Origin: Siphonodentalium dalli
Taxonomy: Eukaryota > Mollusca > Scaphopoda > Gadilida > Siphonodentaliidae
Assembly: GCA_032622095.1 (NCBI GenBank)
Contig: CP136067.1
Coordinates: 196,068,052-196,132,051 of the forward strand
Direction: 5' to 3'
Length of the DNA: 64,000 bases
Part shown: in pieces, positions 36,359 through 48,082 of the stretch
Layout: each line of letters starts with the position of its first letter
Position numbering within the stretch: the stretch's first letter is position 1
Translations under genes and position numbers: made by a program
Notes under the pieces: generated by a model
Database searches by the model: none
What the model was told of the DNA's origin: nothing
What the model saw: only the letters and a program-made list of their open reading frames with translations

Positions 36359-37792
36359 CAGTTAATTTTTTGTCTATATATATGAACGTGTAGGGTCTGT
36401 CTGCATGTCTTCTGTCCGCTTAAATTTGAATATATAAGCGACAATTTGCGTTAAAAACTTCCCAACCAAATTATCCAGTGTGTGAATCAATGTGGAAACA
36501 ATTAATTATGGCGCGATTTGAATACAACAGGACAAAAATCACGTGCCTATATATTTACAAAAGTAACTTGCATCTGGTTCCACATTCAGTTGTACCATCG
36601 ATCTATATTAAATATACAATACAATATACGTCGATGGTTGTACGCTATAGATTGGAATTTTACCCGCTATATACATGTAGGAAACACAACACTTCTACAT
36701 TAATGGACAGCCAAGGTGGGATTAAGAATACAACAACTCGAAAGAATTACACTGGAGTTTTCCTGGTGATGTTTCTATTCTCTATATCAACCGAGAGTAC
36801 CAATATTTCGTATAGTATTGTATAGTATAGTATTGTATAGTATTTTATTATAAATAATTTATATATTTTTTATTTTCAATAATTTTATTTTCAAACATTC
36901 ATTCGGGTGTTGTAAAAATCCCATCGTCGATTGCCTCAGCGAAGCCGCAAGCCTTTGCCGCACAGTGGTTACATATATGAAGGCAGGCATGCGATCCTAT
37001 CGTCAGTAGCACCTGGAATTATAAAATAATATCGCTTAGTGGACTTGAACTTAAGCTAATATTAGTAACAGATATAGCTGTACACCCCTCCGACTGTATG
37101 TTTTAGTCCCCTCCACATTATTGTTTTAACCATTGCTGAATATTGAAAACAATAATTTTCTGAGTCGAAAAATGTCATAACTCCAAACAAAAAGGTCTGA
37201 CATATTTCATAATCATATATGTTCGCATGTTCCCATGGTACTAAATATATATATGCCAAGCCAAAAAAACAAATGACCGCAAAACTTAGCAATAAAAACT
37301 CGGAAAATTGCATCCACGAAAGGACGAACAAGCTGCCTCCTGTATAACCCCACAAGTTGTGGGCCACAACTCGTTGCGAGTGTATCATCAAATATAAAGG
37401 GTAAAAATCGGCACACCGCTGCATTTTTCTGAAAAAAGTTGGATGTAAATCATTTTTTTTTATGTCGGCCTTCCGAGAGTGATGACAAGTCAGAGTTAGC
37501 AATATGACATACATCAAAAGTTATATGTTTACCAAACATGTACTTCGTAGTTGGATTTCAGTTACAGGTTACAGTTCAGTTATATATATAAGTCACCGCC
37601 TGGATGTTGTGTTGTACCAGGAGACATATACAACATTATGAACACCCAGAACCATTGTGGCCACGCAAAAGTCAAATGAAACGCCCATCATCTGCGGCAA
37701 AATTGCTTTTTCGACCAGAAATTGAAGATGGCAGACCTCAGCAAAATCACGACTAAGCGGACAGATTTTTTACAACTAATGATTAAATTTTT
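36359..37792. other. Interior of the 3.9-kb element; no gene assigned
   Basis: A frame from ATG 36703 to 36825 encodes a short peptide with a hydrophobic run (GVFLVMFLFSIS) ending in the microsatellite TATAGTATTG at 36808-36845. It may be a chance frame. The rest has no recognisable coding sequence. Confidence 0.3.
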
Positions 37793-38245
37793 CGGGACTA
37801 ACCGGACAGTATTTTCGAGGTGGGTACCTACATCAAAAGATGAAATTTGGAATTTTGAGACAGTCCGTGAAAATACTCAAAATATGCATTTTTGGGGGGA
37901 AAACAGGCCTTTCGATCGCTGTATAGGTTGTTGCGACAGTTGTCTGCGATGAATGTGAAAAGTATGATTTTCTGGGATATTTTGGGGAAGAAATCGTCTC
38001 GCGGCGATGATTAAATGACATTTTTTCCGCGATCGAACAATGGCAACTGACTTAAATTGATCGTCGGTGTCCGAGCATTAGCGAAGAAATATTTACTCAC
38101 CTTCAGTTGGTCAGATATGGTATCCAAGCGTTTATTTTCCAAAAAAACCGTCAAAAAATGTCAACAAATATTTGTCGACAGATATTTCTCCACCTCGAAA
38201 TCTACGACTTCCGGTTTTGGTTCGTGTCCGTTGATCCACTGTGAT

Positions 38246-39224
38246 TATTGAGTCAAGCATATTAGAAGCAATGAAGACGTAACTGAGTTCCTGATTTCCA
38301 TGATTTTCATCGATATATGTATATATATACTCGAATTGAAAGCATATCGCGAATGCGGATATATAATATTGTAAGTGATAGTAGATAATTCAGAATTCAA
38401 AATTAGTTTCTTCTGAGATATTTATGGGAATCCCATTAGTATTTAGAACGTGAAGGTGGCAGATGCCAAAAGCAGTGATTGACAGAATGGCACGAGCCGT
38501 GCGTAATCGATTGGTCAAAGAAGCTGAGTGTCAGTCGTTATACTAAGGATATATCTTACATGCTAATTGGGTTTAATTGCTTCGAGGCTTGAGTCGATGA
38601 TGACTCAACGTACACCTGTTATCGAGAATTGAATTGTGGGAAGCGAGATAGTACCCTGGTGGATCTGTATGCTATCTGACCATGCACCAGGCATGGTCAA
38701 GATTTTCGCTCTTTTGGCAAGCCCATATTGTGAGATGACAGTGTGTCTCTCTAAATATAAGGGGGTAGGGGGAGGTGTCGTTTTTTTTTTGCCTTTGTAA
38801 ATGAAACATGTTTTATATAATACTAATAATAATCATGTACACTATCTAGCATTAGTGATTGTTAAGTATTGAAGTTACCATATAAGTTATATGTAGATAT
38901 GTGATGCCTCGTATCGCATTCAAGCTGCATGATATGGCTATGTTTCATGCGTGGCTAAATGTTTGCTGAATGTTGTGTTTTGAAGTTAGTTTGCATAATA
39001 ACGCAACTAATTCGTGGTGATAGGGATGATATATGTATATGATGAACGTGTCGTATAATTGTGTTTAATATATTAAAGGATTTAGTCTGTCAAAAAAAAT
39101 AAAATATTCTCTTCATAATACTAATTATATATGTATAAAAGACCCATTTTGCCAGTAAAATTCAAAATCGAGCAGATAATATTTTTAATTATTTGTTATC
39201 AAAAAAATTCCCGAAAGCTTCCGA
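38246..39224. other. Non-coding stretch upstream of the P2X7-ballast-like gene
   Basis: Apart from the flanking TATT, I see no repeat, RNA gene or exon here. Confidence 0.35.
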
Positions 39225-39424
39225 AGTTTATACTTAGGTAAGTCACATGACTGATCACATGACTATCACGTGATCGCATGGCTTTATTTAGTTCGCGCAG
39301 TCACGTGATCGCGCTAAATGCGTACTGATGACGTATGGGAAATCCGATTGCTATCATAACACACCGATCGCCATCTTGCACATAATTTTTTATCGAAGTG
39401 AAAATCAACTTAATTAGTGACAAT
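39225..39424 (+). promoter_or_regulatory. Probable promoter of the P2X7-ballast-like gene
   Basis: Two copies of TCACGTGATCGC (CACGTG E-boxes at 39267 and 39302) are followed by a CRE-like TGACGTA (39329) and a YY1-type CGCCATCTTG (39369), which commonly sits near transcription starts. The start codon is 47 bp after the YY1-type site. Factor binding is inferred from motif identity only. Confidence 0.5.
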
Positions 39425-41109
39425 ATGAATGACAGCAGCACCGAAGATTATACTACAGACGAATCAGAATATGAAGTATTTGAAGGTATCGAGCCATACC
39501 GATTTGAGCCGTTAGAAAGATCAAAAAATGGAACGAAATCGAGCGCGAGTGACATTTCGGAATCGACTGGTGCCGGCGATGATGAAGGTGATACGCAAGT
39601 CAGAAGGACAAACACAAACTGGTATGTTGTTTCCACTCTATTGTTATCAAATAATACTGATACATTGTTTACTTGGTTGTGTTTGTGGTCCGCGCAGGGA
39701 CGTTGCGACTGGGGGTAGGGGGTAAAACTTTAGTAAAAGGTGGGTGTATTCCCCATAAACTTTGATCAAAATGTTCAACTGTTGGAAATTTCATGGCTTT
39801 ACCAGCTGACCTGATACTATAGTGATAGGCTGACACAACAAGTGTTAAATGTTCTGTTCGAAAATTAAATATTGTTTACACTAAATAAGTAGGAATTTTT
39901 AATTTTTGGACCAGTGGCATATTTTTCTACTTTTGGTCAAAGTTTGGTTTGAACCCTCAACAGTTGTCAGTTGAACTTTCCAAAATTTGGTGGGGGGCTT
40001 GGTGAATCACTGGCAGGTTGAATATTTCCAAAAGCTCGAAATACTAGTTGAACCGTATTTTGGGAGACAGGTGGGGGGGGGGGGGGGGCTTGCAAACAAA
40101 ATTATGCGTACCTGAGTTTTTGGTGTGCATGGTTAAAGGGGCCCTTAAGGGGGGGGGGGCGGACAGACAACCCCATCCCCATTCGTGGTGGACGGGGTGG
40201 ATTGTGGACAACTAATTCTAAAGGACTACCTGACATCAAATTAAAATCATGGAATAACAAGAAAATTTTGACAAATTCAGTTCAGAATAGTATGAAATTC
40301 TCAGATTGTCTCAATTGCTCATTCTATTATTGTATTTCAATCTGATTTCTATTGTTTTGGGAAAGCACACGGGTTTACTTATATGCTGTATTTTTCAGGT
40401 GTTCATGTGGTTTATGCGTTCCAATGGAGAAAGAGGAAGACTGTCTCTGCTGCCAGGAAATACAGCCTTGTAAACAAATCCTCGAAGATGACAACCTATG
40501 CTGCGTCACGAGCCATGAGTCATTCATCGTGAATTGTCTGAACCGGCATGTACTTGAGGTCTCGTTCCTAGACTTTCTAGCCAGTGAAGGCCCAATCGAT
40601 GACGGTGACACTAATCCGTAAGTTCATACTTATATAGGTAGTGTTGAATAGTGGTACTCTCATAATAATAGAGATGGGTCAAGATTTAGCCTAAAATTAA
40701 AGTCATGACAATTTCATTTATAGTGCCAAATAATAGTGATCCATTTTATCCAAATTTAATCGTGCTATTATTAGGCAGCTCAGAATATTAGGCCTGAAAA
40801 GAAACTGATGATTCTGGTAACATTTAGAGGACAAAACGTAGGGATGGACAGGCAGCAATTTTTTTCTGGAAACACCCATAAGACCATAATTTTATTATAT
40901 TGAATACATTCTGAAAATATGCCCCTGGCATAAAAAAAATCACAAATAAGACTTTCAGTGATTATAAATACTGCAGGTCGGCGACTGATCACCAATTTAC
41001 TACCGGTATGGAAAGAAAGATTGATATACGTTATTTTGGTTTTCATATTTTGGTTTTCATGTCTTTGTTTTTTTACAGGGTCGATAAATTTATTATGGCA
41101 GAGGTCTGA
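39425..41109 (+). CDS. P2X7 C-terminal (ballast) domain-like protein, three-exon model
   Basis: Exons 39425-39621, 40399-40617 and 41079-41109 join in phase across GTATGT/CAG, GTAAGT/CAG borders. Exon 1 encodes an acidic, Ser-rich start (MNDSSTEDYTTDESEYE). The first junction completes a Trp codon giving NTNWCSCGLCVPM. Exon 2 carries the cysteine pattern CSCGLC, CLCCQEI and CVTSHESFIVNCLNRHVL, which matches the zinc-binding cytoplasmic ballast domain of P2X7 receptors and stand-alone proteins with that domain. Exon 3 adds only VDKFIMAEV and a stop. Family members normally continue with an Arg/Tyr/Trp-rich part ending in a conserved Pro-Cys segment, which is missing. Either this copy is truncated by the repeat at 41142 or exon 3 is cryptic and the real exon lies beyond it. 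No membrane segments, so it is not a channel. Confidence 0.75.
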
Positions 41110-41141
41110 AATATAGGTGTGAGAAGTTTACCCGAATCATA

Positions 41142-43830
41142 ATTATACTTCCATGGTGTAACCAAGGAAGTATATTGTTTTTGTACTGGCGCCGTTTTCC
41201 GTTTATTTGGAAATATTCAGAAAGTAATTGCAGTAGAAACACAAAACCTGTAGCGAATATGTAGGCATCTGAGGTCTACTAAAAATAAAGGTATCCGCAT
41301 GTCGGTCCAATGTTTCTTGACGGAGTTATGGCCCTTTTTCGATTATTTTTCATTATTATTATTATTATACTTGACACTTTTGCAACCCTTATTACTCGAA
41401 AAGTATAAGGAGTAGCACACTAAAACTTGGTACGTATGTTGGGGTCAAAGAGTTGTATGCCCAGGTCGCATAAAGCATAGTGTCCGCATTTTTCCCGAGG
41501 AGTTATCTCCCTTTATCTGAAAACATTTCATTTTATTATCTCGGAAATTATAAGGAGCAGAGCATCGAAAATTGGACCGTATGCACACCTCGATATGCCC
41601 TACTGCCCACGGGCATCAAAACTTATGTCCGCGCTTTTCCTGAGGAGTTACCGCCCATAAATAGGCAAACCTCTATTTCATTTACTATGCTGTAGTGTGT
41701 ACTCTCGTATCATTAGAGATAACTGCATTTGGATTTCATAGTCGTGTTGACCGTTGTCAGTTTAGTCTGAAAAAGAAAATTGAACAGGGTCGGACATATA
41801 TTTTGACGCTGGGGTGGGGGCAAAATTTTAGGAAAAAAAAGGTTTTGATTGACATTCCTCTATTTAAGTATGTTGATTCCCTGAACGAAAACAAACCCAT
41901 ACTGGAAAGGATTTTTGAAATCCGAGAAGAAATGCAAGAGTTACGGGCCCTCAAAGTTTGCAATTTGGGCCCATGTGCTTGTGACCACATCTCCTCCGAA
42001 GATGTCGAAGTTTGGATGTCAACTGATACGCCAACGTGTGCGGACGGAAGAGGGCACGCGGCTGGCCAAATTTTGCCAGTGTCGGTTCATTATTGTGGGT
42101 CTGGGGAGGGGTGGTCCGTGGTACCAAATTTTAATTATTCTCGGAATCAGATGAAACTTGGAATATAACATCTGCAACATCAGCCGATCTAGAAACTGGA
42201 AGAATTTCGAAAATCCATCGAAAACTAAAAGAATCGCGGGCCCTCAAACTTTACCATTTTGGGCCCATGTGCTTGATAACACATCTCCTCCGAAGATATC
42301 GAACATAGGATGTCATCTGATACGAAAATGCGTACGGACTGAAGACGGCACGCGGTGGGCCAAAATTTGCCAGTGTCGGTTCGGTATTGTGTGTCTGGGG
42401 AGGGGTGGTCAGTGGTACCAATTTTTAATTCTTTTCCGAATCAGATGAAACTTAGAATATAACATCTGCAACATCAGCCGATCTCGAAGCTGAAAACAGA
42501 TCGTAAATATGTTGGGAAATGGCGGAGATTTTGGCCGTCCAAGTTTGAATTTGGGCCCATATGCTTTCCAATAATCAAAGTGTTATCCGTCTCCAAATCA
42601 GATGAAATTTTTACTATGCAATCCATGTCAGCCGCAAATCACAAAACTGGAAACAACTTTTAAATCCGATGGAAACTAACGAAGTTACGGGGCCTCAAAC
42701 TTAGCATTTTGTGCCAGGGGTTGATGTTTTCCCAATCCCGTCACCCAATTTCGAGGCAGGGGTGGGGTCACGTCCAAACACTTGAGATCAACCTACACAT
42801 ATTAGGACAACATATAATCACCATACTTCATATTTTCCGTCCATAAACTGCTATTCTTTCCACTCATGATTGATCCTATTATTATACTTCCATGGTGTAA
42901 CCAAGGAAGTATATTGTTTTTCTATTGGGGCCGTTTTCTGTTTAATTGAAAATACTCAGAAACTAATGGGAGGAGGACCGTGAAATCTAGGGAATGTAGG
43001 CATCTAAGGGATACAGAAAATGAAGATATCATGAGTTCGGCCCAACGCTTCGCCACGGAATGAAATTTAAAAAAAAAATATTTTTCACTATTATTATTAT
43101 TATTATTATTATTAAAAATACTGCACACTTTTATAATCACTTTATTTCGGAAAGTATGAGCAGTAGAAAACTAAAAGTTGGTAAGTATGTTGAGGAAAAT
43201 GAGTTGTATGCCTAAGTCGCATAACGAATATTGTCCGCGCTTTCCTCGCAGACTTATCTTCCTTTATCTGAAAAAATGTCATTTTACTATCTCGGAAATT
43301 ATGAGGAGCAGGGCATCCAAATTTGGACCATATGGACACCTCGATATGCACCACTGCCCACGGGCATCAACACTTGTGTCCGCGCTTTCCCTGCGGAGTT
43401 ACCGCCTATATATAGGCAAACCTCTATTTGATTTACTATGCTGTCCTCTCGTATCATTCCAGATAATTGCATTTGGGTATCATAGTCGTGTTGACCGTTG
43501 TCAGTTTTATTGACGCTGGGGTGGGGGCAAAATAAAAATAAATGTTGATTGACATTCATCTATTTAAGTATTTAAGTAGATGGATTCCCTGAACGAAAAG
43601 AACCTACACCAGAAAATATTTTTGAAATCAGAGAAGAAATGCAAAAGTTACGGGCCCTCAAAGTTTGCAAGTTGGGCCCATGTACATCATATCTCCGACG
43701 AAGATTCATATTATGCTACACGCGAAACGGAGATGACTTTTGTGGAATCCAGAGTCCAAAACGGATCCAAATCGATCTGTTCCAGAAAAGTCGTTCAATT
43801 TGTTTTCACTTTTTGAAAAAGGCTCCATTA
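41142..43830 (+). repeat. Two tandem units of the ATTATACTTCC hairpin element family (subfamily A)
   Basis: Units start ATTATACTTCCATGGTGTAA at 41142 and 42891 (spacing 1,749 bp); the second is cut at about 43830. The start forms a hairpin, ATACTTCC-A-TGGT paired with ACCA-A-GGAAGTAT. Bodies share TGTCCGCGCTTTNCC, GAGTTATCTCCCTTTATCTG and ATTATGAGGAGCAGNGCATC with the array at 55849-60695. Open frames inside are short and not conserved in a coding manner. Confidence 0.75.
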
Positions 43831-43849
43831 TTTCAACCTAAACCTTTGG

Positions 43850-44940
43850 ACGCCAGATTCGCGCATGCGCAGACCAGATCTCGGAAACAGGTGGAGCTAT
43901 CGACTTGAAATTTGGTATGTGAATGTATCTTGCCCCTGATACGAATTTTATCGGGTCGCCGAGCCCGTGCGACGCCAGCTTCGCGCATGCGCAGACCAGA
44001 TCTCGGAAACGGGTGGAGCTATCGACTTGAAATTTGCTATGTGAATGTATCTTGCCCCTGATACGAATTGTATCGGGTCGCCGAGCCCGTGCGACGCCAG
44101 CTTCGCGCATGCGTTTTTGACCAGGCGGTCGACCTTGTCGTATTGGCGAGCCCGTGTGGCGCCCGCTTCACGCATGCGCAGACGAGATCTCGGAAAACGG
44201 GTGGAGCTATCGACTTGAAATTTGCTATGTGAATGTATCTTGCCCCGGATACGAATTTTATCGGGTCGCCGAGCCCGTGCGACGCCAGCTTCGCGCATGC
44301 ACAGACCAGATCTCGGAAACGGGTGGAGCTATCGACTTGAAATTTGGTATGTGAATGTATCTTGCCCCGGATACGAATTTTATCGGGTCGCCGAGCCCGT
44401 GTGACGCCAGCTTCGCGCATGCGCAGACCAGATCTCGGAAACGGGTAGAGCTATCGACTTGAAATTTGCTATGTGAATGTATCTTGCCCCGGATACGAAT
44501 TTTATGGGGTCGCCGAGCCCGTGCGACGCCAGCTTCGCGCATGCGTTTTTGACCAGGCGGTCGACCTTGTCGTATTGGCGAGCCCGTGTGGCGCCCGCTT
44601 CACGCATGCGCAGACGAGATCTCGGAAAACGGGTGGAGCTATCGACTTGAAATTTGCTATGTGAATGTATCTTGCCCCGGATACGAATTTTATCGGGTCG
44701 CCGAGCCCGTGCGACGCCAGCTTCGCGCATGCACATACCAGATCTCGGAAACGGGTGGAGCTATCGACTTGAAATTTGCTATGTGAATGTATCTTGCCCC
44801 GGATACGAATTTTATCGGGTCGCCGAGCCCGTGTGACGCCAGCTTCGCGCATGCGCAGACCAGATCTCGGAAACGGGTAGAGCTATCGACTTGAAATTTG
44901 GTTTTTGAATAGCCCGGACAACGTCGGGCTCATCGGCTAG
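43850..44940 (+). mobile_element. Helitron-like 3' end with expanded internal satellite
   Basis: About eight full ~121-bp units (containing GATCTCGGAAACGGGTGGAG, CTATCGACTTGAAATTTG and GAATGTATCTTGCCCC) lead into the 3' hairpin GCCCGGACAACGTCGGGC (44912-44929) and CTAG (44937-44940). The 5' end is not present; the satellite abuts the hairpin-element repeat at about 43840. Several units carry the palindrome GCGCATGCGC. The long minus-strand frames here come from repeat periods divisible by three. Confidence 0.8.
44093..44908 (+). repeat. 432-bp higher-order repeat in the Helitron satellite
   Basis: Landmarks recur exactly 432 bp apart: 44093/44525 (GACGCCAG then GCATGCGTTTTTGACC), 44158/44590 (GGCGCCCGCTTCACGC) and 44281/44713 (GACGCCAG then GCATGCACA). 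One period holds a short ~66-bp unit and three ~121-bp units. The second period is cut at about 44908 by the element's 3' end. Shared private variants show a recent block duplication. Confidence 0.9.
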
Positions 44941-45786
44941 TCTATTATATATTTTGGAAGATCTGTGTGTGTGTGTGTGTGTCTGTCTGTGTGTTCGCGA
45001 TTAGCTCGAAAACGGCCGAGCCGATTTCGATGAAACTTGGCATGTGGGGGTATTTTCGGCCGGGGGGTGGCATGTGCTTATTAATGTGTCCGTGCAACGT
45101 GACCTTGACCTTGAAATCGGGTCATTTCGATTTCGATGAAACTTCGTATGTGGGGGTACTTTCGGCCGGGGACGGGCATGGGCCTATTAATTTGCACGTG
45201 CGACGTGACCTTGACCTTGAAATCGGGTGATTTCGAGGTCAAATGCCCGAATATCACGGGATTTCGATGAAACTTGGTATGTGAGGGTACTTTCGGCCGG
45301 GGAGTGGCATAGGCTATTAATCTGCACGTGCGACTTGACCTTGACCTTGAAATCGGGTCATTTCATTGTCAAACGCCCGAATATCACGGGATTTCGATGA
45401 AACTTAGTGACTATGCATGGATACTTTCGTATGGGGATTCTCATAAGCCTATTCGTTTGCCGTGCGACGTGACCTTGACCTTGGAATCGGGTCAATTCAA
45501 GATCAAATCGCGAATTTTGATGGGATTTCGACGAAATTTGATACGTGGGGTTAATATTGTCCACTGAGTGTTTTGGACGGGTCGAGTCGTGACCCTGAAC
45601 TGACCTCGACCTTCAAAATTATCAATTCGAGGTCAAATCGGGTAAAACCGGATGGATTTCGACGGGCACGTTTGTCGGGTACTTTTGTCCGGGCAGTGTT
45701 TTGGACGGGTCAAATCGTGACCCCACCTGACCTTGACCTTCAAAATGGACAATTCAAGGTCAAAGTCCGGACGAAGTCGGGTCACC
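44941..45786 (+). mobile_element. Helitron-like element 2 of the head-to-tail array
   Basis: It begins TCTATTATATATTTTGGAAG directly after the CTAG of the preceding element. It contains repeated GATTTCGATGAAACTTGGNATGTG units and many TGACCTTGACCTTG motifs. It ends in TCCGGACGAAGTCGGGTCACC at about 45765-45785, without CTAG. The next element starts inside where that end should be. Confidence 0.75.
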
Positions 45787-46580
45787 TTATATATTTTGGA
45801 AGATCTGTTTGTGTGTGTGTTAGGGTGTGTGTGTGTGTGTAATCGATGAACTCGAAAACGGCCGACCCGATTTCGATGAAACTTGGTATGTGGGGGTAAT
45901 TTCGGCCGGGGGGTGACATAGGCCTATTGATTTTCAGATCCGAGGTCACCTTTTCACGTGCCGAGGTCAAATCTGTTTTTACGCTGTGTTACGGGACTTT
46001 CATTTGAGTTCGGTGCTTACAAATCGATTCGAAACAGCGCGAATAATAAAATGCCAGTCATAATAATGACACTGTGAGAATCTTTCGTGTTTCCTCTTTC
46101 CAACGATATATAATGCCTATGTATCCGTTTTAGTTATCTGCCTCAATTATCAAGAAGAAGTGGTACTATCTTCCATCAGGATAAAAACAATGCGTAACTT
46201 CTATGACGTCGTTAGAGGTCATAACGTTAGATCACGTTAACGCTTAACCGGCCGATGCATTTGACTGTTTCAGACGTCTTGGCGATATCTCGGGCACCGA
46301 TGGTAATTTATCTTTACGTTGAAACTTGATAATTAATGAGCGTGTGTATATGAGGCGCGTTTATATACTTGAGTGGAAATCAAATCGGGTTAAACTGGCG
46401 GATTTTTACGGACGAAATTTGATGCATAGGGTATCTCGGTATCCGCTGGGCCGATTTCCTGGTATCCGCTGGGCCGATTTCCACCATTTTTGGGGTGTTG
46501 GTGTTTGACCCCACCTGACCTTGACCTTCAAAATGGTCAATTCAAGGTCAAAGCCCGGACGAAGACGGGTCACCTTCTAG
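45787..46580 (+). mobile_element. Helitron-like element 3 of the head-to-tail array
   Basis: The start is TATATATTTTGGAAGATCTG, lacking the first bases (TCTAT) of the usual head and fused to the previous copy. The 3' half (46211-46580) is nearly identical to 1-364. It ends CCCGGACGAAGACGGG, then CTAG at 46577-46580, followed by T. Confidence 0.8.
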
Positions 46581-46689
46581 TATAATATATATTATCTATT
46601 TATACGCCAAAAAATTGTCTCTCCACCTTCCCCCGGGTTCCCCATCTCCCCGCGGATGGAACCTAGCTCCGTTTCGAACGCAATGCATA

Positions 46690-47000
46690 GATTGCTGTAT
46701 TGGCCAAGCAAACCGCAGAACTACGGTACTGTTCAATTGGGGTAATAAATTAAACTGTGAACCCCAGATGTAAACATGTGGTTAAATTACATATAATTGT
46801 GCTACTTGTGCCAATAATGGTCGTTGATCACCATTTTGCAATGAGTGCATTGACCGTATATGAAATGTTGGACAAATTAATAACACGAAATAATGGCGGA
46901 GGCGACAGAAAACACAACGCGAAACGAGCAAAAATGCTATCAAATAGGATATGACATATTACAGAGCATTTTGGCAGCTACGGACATATGCTACAATAGT
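46690..47000 (+). repeat. Inverted duplicate of the 48185-49412 region, including a copied first exon
   Basis: The blocks ATTGCTGTATTGGCCAAGC (46691), GGTCGTTGATCACCATTTTG (about 46819) and ATGGCGGAGGCGACAGAAAA (46893) reappear inverted at about 48820, 48245 and 49411. The order of the last block is rearranged, so this is not a simple TIR pair. In this copy the splice donor after the exon has been lost. Confidence 0.7.
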
Positions 47001-47064
47001 ATTCAAACACGCAGATCAGATACCTCGTGTGTGTCAAAACGCACACTTGTTTAACGCATTTAAA

Positions 47065-47225
47065 GGTAATTAATCCGATCAAGGGGTCCCCATATCATCA
47101 AGATACAATAATAACAACATTTCTTCAAAATACGCTTTAGTTATCAGAATCGATTAATGGCAACAAAATAATACTAGCCATTGTCAATTATGTTATCAAA
47201 TTTCCCAAAACGTGTAATATATAGA
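47065..47225 (-). repeat. Inverted copy of part of the nested element (35965-36140)
   Basis: The minus strand reads GGAAATTTGATAAC and TTAATCGATTCTGATAACTA, then TTGTATCTT, closely matching 35980-36095. It shows that the interior of the nested element belongs to a dispersed repeat. Confidence 0.65.
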
Positions 47226-48082
47226 ACACAATGGCAGCAGTTCAAATATTTCGCTGCATTGGCACCGATAGGGCGTTATTCTGTCTTGTAATGTCATAAT
47301 TTTTGGACTATGGTCCTATCAATCACACCTCGTCGAAAGGGCATTCCCAAGATAGCTAAAATCATAGGGGCTGCTTTAAAGTTTCCTCGGGCTAATTTGT
47401 GGTCAGATCAGTTTATTCACAATACACTGCATGTATAAGCGTCTACACGTTTCTAAATTTGAGGATTATTTGACATGTGGTGTCGTGGACTTCGTTATTG
47501 AGGTAGGCCTAACTGCCAGCGAGGTAAGTATCATACCTTTCGGGTTTCACTAAATGCATGACACCTACCCCATGCACTATCATAATTATACCTCAACAAA
47601 CCAGTAAACATTTCTCTGATAGATACCTAGTCCGTGTAACAATAATATCTTAATTATTAGCCCGTTTTCAATTTACATCTAAGCTGCATATTCGCATAAT
47701 TAGTGTTTGAGTTACTCTTATTTTCAAATTTTTTGGCAATTTGTCCCCAAGTTAATCCCTTTTATATATAGGAGCTTTTCGTACTGCACCAAGCGCGGAA
47801 CTGTCTACAATTTGGTCGAGGAAGCCATAGATTCAGAAGACGCGGGGTCGGGTAATGATTATTGCAGGATATGACTCCAACAACACGGATTACTTCCTGC
47901 AGATATAGTACCCAGTATATTATTATTCGTGTAAAACAAACTATGATGGTGTGACCAATTAACAAAACAATAAAAAAATGTTACAAGATTCTCTTTTTAT
48001 TAAATATAAAAACAACCAGAAACTTTAAATCCTCTTTCCTGTAGCCACGTGTATGGGCACCGAGGCCTGACTTCGAACCAAA

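Larger units (their letters stand above)
34378..38245. mobile_element. 3.9-kb DNA element with ~455-bp inverted termini and candidate TATT TSD
   Basis: The termini ATCACAGTGGATC (34378) and GATCCACTGTGAT (ending 38245) are flanked by TATT on both sides (34374-34377, 38246-38249). The arms 34378-34833 and 37793-38245 are close inverted copies. An open frame is kept in both arms reading outward (RTNRTVFSRWVP, KDEIWNFETVRENTQN), but it may only reflect arm similarity. No transposase was recognised. A second element is nested at 35478-36358. Superfamily unassigned. Confidence 0.8.

Noticed and set aside
40063-40160. Poly(G) runs as a G-quadruplex control element
   Set aside because: They are simple homopolymer runs within an intron, prone to sequencing length errors, with no supporting context.
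43838-44852. Overlapping minus-strand open frames of 90-127 codons
   Set aside because: They repeat with the satellite unit. The ~121-bp and 432-bp periodicity keeps frames open by chance, and the peptides are low in coding character.
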